From: Actinomycetales bacterium
Lineage (GTDB): Bacteria; Actinomycetota; Actinomycetes; Actinomycetales; Beutenbergiaceae
Reading direction: 5' to 3'
Assembly (NCBI GenBank): GCA_016649925.1
Contig: JAENWO010000215.1
Coordinates: 1 to 5,122 of the forward strand
Length of the DNA: 5,122 bases
The stretch's first letter is position 1. Every line of letters starts with the position of its first letter. Positions 1 through 5,122 of the stretch are shown in pieces. The position numbers and the translations under genes were made by a program. A model generated the notes under the pieces. It saw nothing but the letters and a program-made list of their open reading frames with translations. It did no database searches and had not been told where the DNA came from.

Positions 1-111
1 GCCGTGCTGGCGCAGCGGCTCGGGCGCTGGGGCGCCTCGGCACCCAGCTGGACGGGCCGGGACCGTGCGGGCGCTGGGTTCCTGGTCAGCGCGAGCGGCG
101 CCGTCGTCGGC
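1..111. other. Unassigned left edge, downstream of the oxidoreductase gene
   Basis: This GC-rich stretch lies past the stop codon of the minus-strand oxidoreductase. I read all six frames. Several stay open, as expected at this GC content, but none shows a recognisable protein motif, and no frame has a start codon preceded by a convincing ribosome binding site. There is no strong hairpin followed by a T-run that would mark a terminator. It may be intergenic or the edge of a neighbouring gene whose body lies outside the window. Confidence 0.4.
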
Positions 112-1647
112 TCAGAGCATCTCGAGAAGCGCCTGCGCCGCGTTATGACCAGCGATCCCACTGACCGCCCCACCGCGGACCGCGCCGCTGCCGGCCATCA
201 GCACCCGCGGGTGGCGAGTGGCTACGCCCCAACGCCGTGCGGGGTTGTCCGCGGGCCGGCCGTCGGTGAGCCATGGCCAGGACAGGTCGCCGTGGAAGAT
301 GTGACCGCCGGGCATGCCGAGCTCGTCCTCGATCTCCCACGGTGTCTTCGACTCCATCAGCGTGGCCCCACGGGCGTCCTTGAGCAGGAGCGGCTCGATG
401 GGCTCGGCCAGGTGCGCGTCCAGGGTCCGGAGGAACTGATGCTCCGCGTCACGGGCGAGATCCGGATGGCGCAGCGCTCCGTGGGGGACGTGCAGCCCGA
501 AGTAGGTGAGGGCCTGCACCGCGGACGCCGCGAGCTCGGAGCCCAGGATCGACCGGTCGGTCAGGGTGTGGCAGTAGATCTCGCCCGGAGGTCGCGCCGG
601 GAACCGGCCGGCCGCTGCGTCCGCGTGCGCCGCCTCGAGCTCGGCATAGGACTCATCCAGGTGCAGCGTGCCAGCGAACGCCACCGCCTCCTCGACGCCG
701 GACCTCAGGCGGGGAAGACGTTCGACCAGGAGGTTGACCTTGAGCTGCCCGCCGAGCGGCTTCGGTGGTGGGTGCTCTGAGCGCAGACCCGCGAGCACGT
801 ACGGGGCGACCCCGCTGAGCACCCAGTCGACGTCGATCTCGAAGTCTTCGCCCCGTACCGTTGCGCCGTCGTCGCGTGTCTCGATCCCGGTCACGGCCGC
901 GCAGGTGCGGATCCGCGCGCCTGCTGCCCGCGCCACGCGTTCGAGCTCACCCGTGACGGCTCCCATCCCGCCGACCGGCACTCGCCACTCACCCGTCCCG
1001 TTGCCGATGAGGTGGTAGAGGAAGCACCGGTTCTGGATCAGGGACTCCTCGCGCATCGAGGCGATGGTTCCGATCAGGGCGTCGGTGGCGACGATGCCGC
1101 GGACCACGTCGGAGGCGAACCGCTCCTCGATCGCGAACCCCAGGGGCGAGCGCACGAGGTCAGCCCAGGTGCGCTCGACCACCTGCTCACGGATAGAGCC
1201 CTCGGTGGGCAGCGGTTCGAGCAGCGTCGGGGCCACGACCCGCGCGAGGGCCGCCACCTCGGCGTAGAACGCCGTCCACGCCTCGTACTCGCGGTCGTCC
1301 CCGGTCAGGTCCCGGAAGGACTGCCGCGTGGCTTCCCCCTCCACCGACTCGATGAGCAGCCCGGCGGGACCATCCGGCCCCTGGTACGGGGTGTAGGACG
1401 CCGTCGTGCGCGATCGCAGCTCCAGGTTCAGGCCGAGCTCGGCGATCAGGGCCTCCGGGAGGAGGCTGACGAGGTAGGAGTAGCGGGAGATGCGGGCGTC
1501 GACGTCCCACGGCCGGACGCTGACAGCGGCGCCGCCGACGTGGTCCAGTCGCTCCAGCACGGTGACGTCGAGACCGGCACGGGCCAGGTACGCCGCCGAG
1601 ACGAGCGCGTTGTGCCCACCACCGACGATCGCGACGCGCGAGCTCAT
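112..1647 (-). CDS. FAD-dependent oxidoreductase, phytoene-dehydrogenase-like (PYROXD2-like) family
   Basis: This is a complete protein of 511 residues. It opens with a Rossmann-type dinucleotide-binding motif, VAIVGGGHNA (residues 5-14), followed by the strand ending in E32 that normally binds the FAD ribose, and then HVGGAA (36-41). The C-terminal flavin-binding signature is GSGAVRGGAVSGIAGHNAA (487-505). The segment GMPGGHIFHGDLSWPW (444-459) resembles the PYROXD2-like branch more than true carotenoid desaturases. No signal peptide or membrane segment is seen, so it is probably cytosolic. The likely role is FAD-dependent oxidation or dehydrogenation of an unknown substrate. No carotenoid genes lie in the window, so a phytoene desaturase label would be over-specific. 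The ATG at 1647-1645 is chosen because the FAD motif begins four residues later and because a -10 element sits at leaderless spacing before it. The frame stays open far upstream, antisense to phoH, but that extension has no recognisable domain. Confidence 0.9.
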   Translation of the reverse strand: MSSRVAIVGGGHNALVSAAYLARAGLDVTVLERLDHVGGAAVSVRPWDVDARISRYSYLVSLLPEALIAELGLNLELRSRTTASYTPYQGPDGPAGLLIESVEGEATRQSFRDLTGDDREYEAWTAFYAEVAALARVVAPTLLEPLPTEGSIREQVVERTWADLVRSPLGFAIEERFASDVVRGIVATDALIGTIASMREESLIQNRCFLYHLIGNGTGEWRVPVGGMGAVTGELERVARAAGARIRTCAAVTGIETRDDGATVRGEDFEIDVDWVLSGVAPYVLAGLRSEHPPPKPLGGQLKVNLLVERLPRLRSGVEEAVAFAGTLHLDESYAELEAAHADAAAGRFPARPPGEIYCHTLTDRSILGSELAASAVQALTYFGLHVPHGALRHPDLARDAEHQFLRTLDAHLAEPIEPLLLKDARGATLMESKTPWEIEDELGMPGGHIFHGDLSWPWLTDGRPADNPARRWGVATRHPRVLMAGSGAVRGGAVSGIAGHNAAQALLEML

Positions 1648-1653
1648 CTGCCC

Positions 1654-1659
1654 AGAGTA
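1654..1659 (-). promoter_or_regulatory. Candidate -10 element (TACTCT) of a leaderless promoter for the oxidoreductase
   Basis: On the minus strand, TACTCT fits the actinobacterial TANNNT -10 consensus. It is followed by exactly six bases (GGGCAG) and then the ATG of the oxidoreductase. That spacing puts the predicted transcription start on the A of the start codon, giving a leaderless mRNA. This agrees with the lack of a convincing Shine-Dalgarno sequence before this ATG. No good -35 hexamer is visible 16-18 bases upstream, which is common for actinobacterial promoters. The call is inferred from motif and spacing only. Confidence 0.5.
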
Positions 1660-1710
1660 GGAGGAGCGCACGACGCCGAGGGCCGTGCCGGCGCGTGAGC
1701 CCGGGCGTAA

Positions 1711-1722
1711 CCCATCGATGGG
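1711..1722. repeat. 12-bp perfect palindrome in the divergent intergenic region
   Basis: The sequence CCCATCGATGGG is its own reverse complement and does not extend further on either side. It lies between the two divergent promoter candidates, roughly 37-48 bases upstream of the start site predicted for phoH and 64-75 bases upstream of that predicted for the oxidoreductase. This is a plausible place for a dimeric regulator to bind. I do not recognise it as the site of a specific regulator, and a chance occurrence is possible. Confidence 0.4.
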
Positions 1723-1746
1723 CCGCGTCGCCGCCGTCGCCGCCGG

Positions 1747-1752
1747 TAGGAT
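1747..1752 (+). promoter_or_regulatory. Candidate -10 element (TAGGAT) for the phoH operon
   Basis: TAGGAT is a good match to the TANNNT -10 consensus of actinobacterial housekeeping promoters. It would start transcription near 1759, leaving a leader of about 58 bases before the phoH ATG at 1817. No clear -35 hexamer lies at the right distance. If this promoter is real, the upstream in-frame candidates at 1685 (GTG) and 1718 (ATG) cannot be the phoH start, because they would not be in the transcript. Confidence 0.45.
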
Positions 1753-1816
1753 CGAAGAAGGGCGTGCAGGCGCCCGGTCACCGACGAAGGGATCCACGGG
1801 CCCCAGTGCCTCGCCC

Positions 1817-2857
1817 ATGACACAGAGCACCGCCGCACCCTCCCCGGCCGCCCGGCCAACGAGTGAGAGCGCACGCGTCCAGCACCAGATCACCATCCCC
1901 GACGACGTCCCGATGGTCGCCCTGCTCGGACAGCGGGATGAGGTGCTCCGAGCCGTCGAGTCCGGTTTTCCGACCGTCGACATCCACGTCCGGGGCAATG
2001 TCGTCACCCTGACCGGCAGGTCCGGCGACGTGGCGCTCGCCGAACGACTCATCGACGAGCTGAGCCAGATCGCCGCCGCCTCCCAGCCCCTGTCCGCGGA
2101 CGCCGTCGAGCGAGCGATCACCATCCTGACCGCCGCCACCACGGACCGGCCCGCGCAGGTCCTCACGATGAACATCCTGTCCAGCCGCGGGAAGACCATC
2201 CGTCCGAAGACGGTGGGGCAGAAGGAGTACGTCGACGCGATCGACCGCAACACGGTGGTGTTCGGCATCGGACCGGCCGGTACCGGTAAGACATACCTCG
2301 CGATGGCCAAGGCGGTCCAGGCGCTCCAGTCCAAGGCCGTCAACCGGATCGTGCTGACCCGGCCCGCGGTGGAGGCCGGTGAGCGGCTCGGCTTCCTGCC
2401 AGGCACGCTCAACGACAAGATCGACCCCTATCTCCGGCCGCTCTACGACGCGCTGCACGACATGGTCGACCCCGACTCGATCCCGCGCCTGATGGCCGCC
2501 GGCACCATCGAGGTGGCGCCCCTGGCGTACATGCGCGGGCGCACCCTGAACGACGCGTTCATCGTCCTGGACGAGGCGCAGAACACCTCCGCCGAGCAGA
2601 TGAAGATGTTCCTCACCCGGCTCGGCTTCGGCTCCCGGATCGTCGTCACCGGTGACGTGACCCAGATCGACCTGCCGACCGGTACGCGCTCCGGGCTCAA
2701 GGTGGTCCAGGACATCCTCGACGGGATCGAGGACGTGGCGTTCTGCCGGCTCACCAGCGCCGACGTGGTCCGCCACCGTCTGGTGGCGGAGATCGTCGAC
2801 GCCTACTCCCGGTTCGACGCCAGCGTCGCACCGGTGCGCGAGGGGTGGCGCCGATGA
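1817..2857 (+). CDS. phoH: PhoH family P-loop ATPase (PhoH-like, ybeY-linked)
   Basis: This is a complete protein of 346 residues, close to the usual length of bacterial PhoH/YbeZ-type proteins. Residues 1-20 are a low-complexity leader. Residues 22-86 form a small alpha/beta domain resembling the KH-like N-terminal part of the family. The ATPase domain (about 128-331) carries the Walker A motif GPAGTGKT (152-159), the family block RPAVEAGERLGFLPG (182-196), Walker B FIVLDEAQN (248-256), VTGD (277-280) and the C-terminal RHRLVAEIVDAY (319-330). PhoH proteins are ATPases tied to RNA metabolism and ribosome maturation, often beside ybeY; their exact role is unsettled, and the 'phosphate starvation' name comes from E. 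coli. The ATG at 1817 is chosen over in-frame starts at 1685 and 1718 because the -10 candidate lies between them and the extension has no domain. No good Shine-Dalgarno precedes 1817, so the start is less certain than the gene. The stop overlaps the ybeY start by four bases. Confidence 0.95.
   Translation: MTQSTAAPSPAARPTSESARVQHQITIPDDVPMVALLGQRDEVLRAVESGFPTVDIHVRGNVVTLTGRSGDVALAERLIDELSQIAAASQPLSADAVERAITILTAATTDRPAQVLTMNILSSRGKTIRPKTVGQKEYVDAIDRNTVVFGIGPAGTGKTYLAMAKAVQALQSKAVNRIVLTRPAVEAGERLGFLPGTLNDKIDPYLRPLYDALHDMVDPDSIPRLMAAGTIEVAPLAYMRGRTLNDAFIVLDEAQNTSAEQMKMFLTRLGFGSRIVVTGDVTQIDLPTGTRSGLKVVQDILDGIEDVAFCRLTSADVVRHRLVAEIVDAYSRFDASVAPVREGWRR
2769..2790 (+). repeat. Inverted repeat (9-bp stem, 4-base loop) in the 3' end of phoH
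   Basis: TCCGCCACC, a GTCT loop and GGTGGCGGA form a perfect 9-bp GC-rich stem ending 63 bases before the ybeY ATG. No T-run follows, so it is not an intrinsic terminator. It falls in the codons for the conserved VVRHRLVAE segment, so protein and GC constraints may explain it. Confidence 0.35.
2840..2845 (+). promoter_or_regulatory. Ribosome binding site of ybeY (GAGGGG)
   Basis: GAGGGG lies inside the last codons of phoH with an 8-base gap to the ATG at 2854, which is ideal Shine-Dalgarno spacing. The alternative in-frame GTG at 2845 overlaps this element and so has no site of its own. This decides the ybeY start in favour of the ATG at 2854. Confidence 0.75.
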
Positions 2858-3306
2858 GCACCGACGTCACGAACGAGTCCGACCACGAGCTCGACGAGGC
2901 GGAGTTCGCGGCCCTCGCCCGGTACGTCCTGGACGAGATGCACGTCCACCCCCAGGCGGACCTCGCCATCATGTTCGTGACGCCGGAGGTCATGTCCGAG
3001 CTGCACGTGCGCTGGATGGACGAGGAGGGCCCCACCGACGTCCTGTCCTTCCCCATGGACGAGCTGCGGCCCGGCACCCAGGCCGAACCGAGCGAGGAGG
3101 GCATCCTCGGGGACGTCGTCGTGTGCCCAGAGGTCGCCGTGGAGCAGGCCCGCACCGCCGGGCACTCGCCCGAGGAGGAGATGTTGCTCCTCACCACCCA
3201 CGGGATCCTCCACCTGCTCGGCTACGACCACGCCCAGCCCGAGGAGGAGAAGGAGATGTTCGCGCTGCAGCGCCGACTGCTGCTGACGTTCCTGGCCTCC
3301 AGGTGA
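2854..3306 (+). CDS. ybeY: YbeY endoribonuclease (rRNA maturation factor)
   Basis: This is a complete protein of 150 residues, normal for the family. YbeY is a metal-dependent single-strand endoribonuclease that takes part in 16S rRNA 3'-end maturation and 70S quality control in the cytosol. The zinc-binding motif is intact: THGILHLLGYDH (115-126), with H116, H120 and H126 in the canonical HxxxHxxxxxH spacing. The upstream family signatures PTDVLSFPMDE (60-70) and GDVVVCPE (86-93) are also present. Start chosen at the ATG at 2854, which overlaps the phoH stop as ATGA and has a GAGGGG site eight bases upstream. A GTG three codons earlier is possible but overlaps that site. The end overlaps the next gene through GTGA. 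The placement between phoH and a CBS-domain membrane protein, followed by era, is the classic conserved order and supports the assignment. Confidence 0.97.
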   Translation: MSTDVTNESDHELDEAEFAALARYVLDEMHVHPQADLAIMFVTPEVMSELHVRWMDEEGPTDVLSFPMDELRPGTQAEPSEEGILGDVVVCPEVAVEQARTAGHSPEEEMLLLTTHGILHLLGYDHAQPEEEKEMFALQRRLLLTFLASR

Positions 3307-4640
3307 CCTTTTCGCTCGGCGCCGCGGGCACCGGCGTACCCATGCCGTTCCTCGTCCTGCTCGCCGTGTTCGGGCTCGTCCTCGGTGCGTTCCTGTCCGC
3401 GGGGGAGGAGGCCGCGAGCCGCGTGACCCGCACGGCGGCGCACGAGGCCGAGGCGGCAGGCCGGCGCGGCGCGGCCGCCATGGTCCGGATCGCGGAGCAC
3501 CCCGCGGGTCCGATGCGGGCCGCGTCGTTCCTGCGCGTCGTCGGGGAGATGACGGCCGCGGTCTGCCTCACGCTCGTGCTGGCGGGCGCCCTGACCCAGT
3601 GGTGGCAGATCCTGCTTGCCTCCATCGCGCTGTCCGCACTGATCATGATGATCGTCGTCGGCGCGAGCCCGCGCAGCCTCGGCCGGCGCAACCCCACCAG
3701 GGTGCTCGCCGCCGTCGGCCCCCTGATGCTGGCCCTGGACGCGGCCACCCGACCGCTCGTCCGGCTCGCGGACTCGCTCGGCTCGAAGACCGGGCGGACC
3801 ACCCTGGAGGAGCGGACCGCTTCTGCCGAGAACCTGCGCGACATGGTGGACCGGGTGAGCGAGAGCCAGCAGATCGACGACGACGAGCGCGAGATGCTGC
3901 ACTCCGTCTTCGAGCTCGGAGAGACGATGGTCCGGGAGGTGATGGTGCCGCGCACAGACATGGTGACCATCGCGGCCGGTGTGCCGCTGACGAAGGCCAT
4001 GAACCTCTTCGTGCGCTCCGGCTTCTCGCGCGTGCCCGTCGTGGGGGAGTCGGTGGACGACCTGCGCGGCGTCCTCTACCTCAAGGATGTCCTCCGCCAC
4101 GTCACCAACCGTCCCGAGCGCTCCGGCGACCCCGTGGACCGGGTGATGCGCGACGCGGTCTTCGTGCCCGAGACGAAGCCCGTGGACGACCTCCTGGACG
4201 AGATGCGCACCGCCGTCGTGCACATCGCGGTGGTCTTCGACGAGTACGGCGGTGTCGCCGGCCTGGTGACGATCGAGGACATCGTGGAGGAGCTCGTCGG
4301 TGAGCTCACCGACGAGCACGACCCCTCCGAGCCGGAGATCTCCGACGACGGCGACGGCACCTTCGTGGTGCCGGCTCGCCTCGGTCTGGACGAGCTCGGT
4401 GACCTGTTCGACATCGACGTCGAGGACGACGACGTCGATACCGTGGGAGGCTTGCTCGCCAAGGCACTCGGAAAGGTACCGATCCTCGGCTCCTGGGCCG
4501 TCAGCCACGGCCTGCGGATCGAGGCGATCGACGCCAGCGGTCGGCGGCGCCAGATCCGCACCGTGCGGGTGCGCAGCGAGGAGCCGCCCGCCGACGAGGA
4601 CACACCACGCAGGACCGAGGGCGAGGGACGCACCCCATGA
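3303..4640 (+). CDS. CorC/HlyC-type hemolysin family protein (DUF21/CNNM-like membrane domain, CBS pair)
   Basis: Read from the GTG at 3303, this is a 445-residue protein with the full hemolysin C/CorC layout. The N-terminal DUF21/CNNM-like membrane region has hydrophobic segments near residues 15-33, 74-97, 99-122 and perhaps 134-155. A CBS pair follows (about 208-333), with the signature REVMVPRTDM (211-220) at its entry and FDEYGGVAGLVTIEDIVEEL (312-331) near its end. A CorC_HlyC transporter-associated domain occupies about 350-425, and a short charged tail closes the protein. Family members are linked to Mg2+/Co2+ efflux or homeostasis; the hemolysin label is historical. The GTG at 3303 overlaps the ybeY stop (GTGA) but has no clear Shine-Dalgarno, so reinitiation after ybeY is likely. 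The alternative ATG at 3342, immediately before the first membrane segment, also lacks one and would give 432 residues. The gene ends in an ATGA overlap with era. Confidence 0.93.
   Translation: MTFSLGAAGTGVPMPFLVLLAVFGLVLGAFLSAGEEAASRVTRTAAHEAEAAGRRGAAAMVRIAEHPAGPMRAASFLRVVGEMTAAVCLTLVLAGALTQWWQILLASIALSALIMMIVVGASPRSLGRRNPTRVLAAVGPLMLALDAATRPLVRLADSLGSKTGRTTLEERTASAENLRDMVDRVSESQQIDDDEREMLHSVFELGETMVREVMVPRTDMVTIAAGVPLTKAMNLFVRSGFSRVPVVGESVDDLRGVLYLKDVLRHVTNRPERSGDPVDRVMRDAVFVPETKPVDDLLDEMRTAVVHIAVVFDEYGGVAGLVTIEDIVEELVGELTDEHDPSEPEISDDGDGTFVVPARLGLDELGDLFDIDVEDDDVDTVGGLLAKALGKVPILGSWAVSHGLRIEAIDASGRRRQIRTVRVRSEEPPADEDTPRRTEGEGRTP
4292..4317. repeat. 26-bp perfect palindrome inside the CorC-like gene
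   Basis: The half-site GCTCGTCGGTGAG (4292-4304) is followed immediately by its exact reverse complement (4305-4317). In RNA this could fold as an 11-bp GC-rich stem with an AGCU tetraloop; as DNA it is a symmetric 26-bp site. It encodes the conserved residues ELVGELTDEH just after the second CBS domain. No T-run follows, so it is not a terminator. The pattern is certain; a function is not. Confidence 0.6.
4413..4439. repeat. Inverted repeat (10-bp arms, 7-base loop) in the CorC-like gene
   Basis: ATCGACGTCG (4413-4422) and its reverse complement CGACGTCGAT (4430-4439) flank a 7-base loop. The arms themselves contain the palindrome CGACGTCG. The stretch encodes the acidic run IDVEDDDVD, where repeated GAC and GTC codons naturally create such symmetry, so it is probably a by-product of the coding sequence. 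Confidence 0.35.
4617..4627 (+). promoter_or_regulatory. Ribosome binding site of era (tandem GAGGG)
   Basis: Two GAGGG copies (4617-4621 and 4623-4627) lie in the last codons of the CorC-like gene. The second is nine bases from the era ATG at 4637, a suitable Shine-Dalgarno distance, and supports that start. Confidence 0.65.
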
Positions 4641-5122
4641 GCCAGATACCACCCGAGACGTACCGGGCAGGTTTCGCGTGCGTGATCGGCCGCCCCAACG
4701 CCGGCAAGTCCACCCTGACGAACGCCCTGGTGGGTCAGAAGGTCGCGATCACGTCCGGCCGGCCGCAGACCACCCGGCACACGATCCGCGGCATCGTGCA
4801 CCGCCCCGACGGCCAGCTGGTGCTCGTCGACACCCCCGGACTGCACCGTCCGCGGACCCTGCTCGGGCAGCGTCTGAACGACCTCGTCCGCGAGACGCTC
4901 ACCGGGGTGGACGTGATCGTCTTCTGCCTGCCCGCTGACCAGGAGGTCGGCCCCGGGGACCGGTTCATCGCGCGGGACCTCGCCGACACGCGCGCGCCCG
5001 TGGTGGCCGTGGCGACGAAGGCGGACAAGGCTAGCCCTCAACGGCTCCTCGAGCACCTCCAGGCGATCGATGCCCTCGGTAGCTGGGCTGACATCGTGCC
5101 GGTGTCCGCCGTGAAGTCCTAC
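4637..5122 (+). CDS. era: GTPase Era, N-terminal part (truncated by window edge)
   Basis: The frame runs open from the ATG at 4637 to the last base, giving 162 codons of a protein that is normally about 300 residues. Era is an essential GTPase that binds the 3' end of 16S rRNA and assists 30S assembly. The G domain is nearly complete: G1 GRPNAGKST (18-26), the switch I/G2 region QTTRHTIRG (44-52), G3 DTPG (65-68), G4 TKAD (127-130, with Thr in place of the usual Asn) and G5 VSA (156-158). The block PQTTRHTIRGIVHR followed by LVLVDTPGLHRPRTLLGQRL is typical of actinobacterial Era. The C-terminal KH domain that contacts rRNA lies beyond the window and cannot be checked. The start overlaps the preceding stop as ATGA and has a GAGGG element nine bases upstream. 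The gene order phoH-ybeY-corC-like-era agrees with the call. Confidence 0.97.
   Translation, partial: MSQIPPETYRAGFACVIGRPNAGKSTLTNALVGQKVAITSGRPQTTRHTIRGIVHRPDGQLVLVDTPGLHRPRTLLGQRLNDLVRETLTGVDVIVFCLPADQEVGPGDRFIARDLADTRAPVVAVATKADKASPQRLLEHLQAIDALGSWADIVPVSAVKSY

Noticed and set aside
4..780. 258-codon plus-strand open frame antisense to the oxidoreductase 3' end
   Set aside because: It shows no protein-family motif and overlaps a complete, conserved minus-strand gene over most of its length.
1012..1698. 228-codon plus-strand open frame antisense to the oxidoreductase 5' half
   Set aside because: It is Arg/Gly/Asp-rich shadow sequence with no motif, lying antisense to the FAD-binding region of a real gene.
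2277..2286. CCGGTACCGG palindrome
   Set aside because: It lies in the codons of the PhoH Walker A motif (PAGTGKT). Gly/Thr/Pro codons in GC-rich DNA readily give this symmetry.
1648..2418. Long minus-strand open-frame extension upstream of the oxidoreductase, antisense to phoH
   Set aside because: It has no recognisable domain, is low-complexity Arg/Ala/Ser-rich sequence, and overlaps a clear phoH gene. The FAD motif begins right after the ATG at 1647. High GC alone leaves such frames open.
1778..2776. 332-codon minus-strand open frame antisense to phoH
   Set aside because: The composition is biased (many Asp, Gly, His, Arg, Val) with no motif. It is a shadow of phoH.
3222..4652. 476-codon minus-strand open frame antisense to the CorC-like gene
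   Set aside because: It is rich in His, Val, Asp and Gly, as expected from reversing GC-rich codons, and has no domain. The plus strand has an unmistakable CBS protein.
4076..5056. 326-codon minus-strand open frame spanning the CorC-like gene and era
   Set aside because: It is antisense to two clear conserved genes and contains a Ser/Arg-rich low-complexity stretch.
1..5122. Possible novel defence, mobile or biosynthetic system
   Set aside because: No transposase, integrase, toxin, nuclease array, direct-repeat array or unusual gene pairing was found. All coding capacity is explained by one oxidoreductase and a conserved ribosome-maturation operon.

Overview
The window is high-GC DNA (about 70% G+C by eye, codons strongly favouring G/C in the third position). 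It carries a conserved bacterial housekeeping cluster. Gene content, the style of the Era and YbeY motifs and the actinobacterial-type TANNNT -10 elements point to a high-GC actinobacterium. Micrococcales-like relatives such as Cellulomonas or Beutenbergia are my guess, from general familiarity and not from a search.

Layout. Positions 112-1647 (minus strand) encode a complete 511-residue FAD-dependent oxidoreductase of the phytoene-dehydrogenase-like/PYROXD2-like superfamily. A 169-bp divergent intergenic region (1648-1816) separates it from a plus-strand cluster. That region holds a candidate leaderless promoter for the oxidoreductase, a 12-bp perfect palindrome, and a TAGGAT -10 candidate for the plus-strand genes. 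The cluster is phoH (PhoH-family ATPase, 1817-2857), ybeY (rRNA-maturation endoribonuclease, 2854-3306), a CorC/HlyC-type CBS-domain membrane protein (3303-4640) and era (ribosome-assembly GTPase, 4637 to the right edge, N-terminal 162 residues only). Positions 1-111 hold nothing I can recognise.

The four plus-strand genes are joined by three consecutive 4-base stop/start overlaps (ATGA, GTGA, ATGA). They are almost certainly one translationally coupled operon. YbeY and Era both act on 16S rRNA and 30S maturation. PhoH proteins are P-loop ATPases often encoded beside ybeY and linked to RNA metabolism. The CBS-domain protein is the usual fourth member, related to divalent-cation transport or homeostasis, and Mg2+ supports ribosome assembly.

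I see no mobile element, CRISPR array, tRNA, rRNA or defence system, and no evidence for a new multi-gene system. The most notable non-coding signals are a 26-bp perfect palindrome inside the CBS-domain gene, the leaderless-type promoter of the oxidoreductase, and the divergent oxidoreductase sitting directly upstream of phoH, where many actinobacteria carry hrcA-dnaJ-rsmE.
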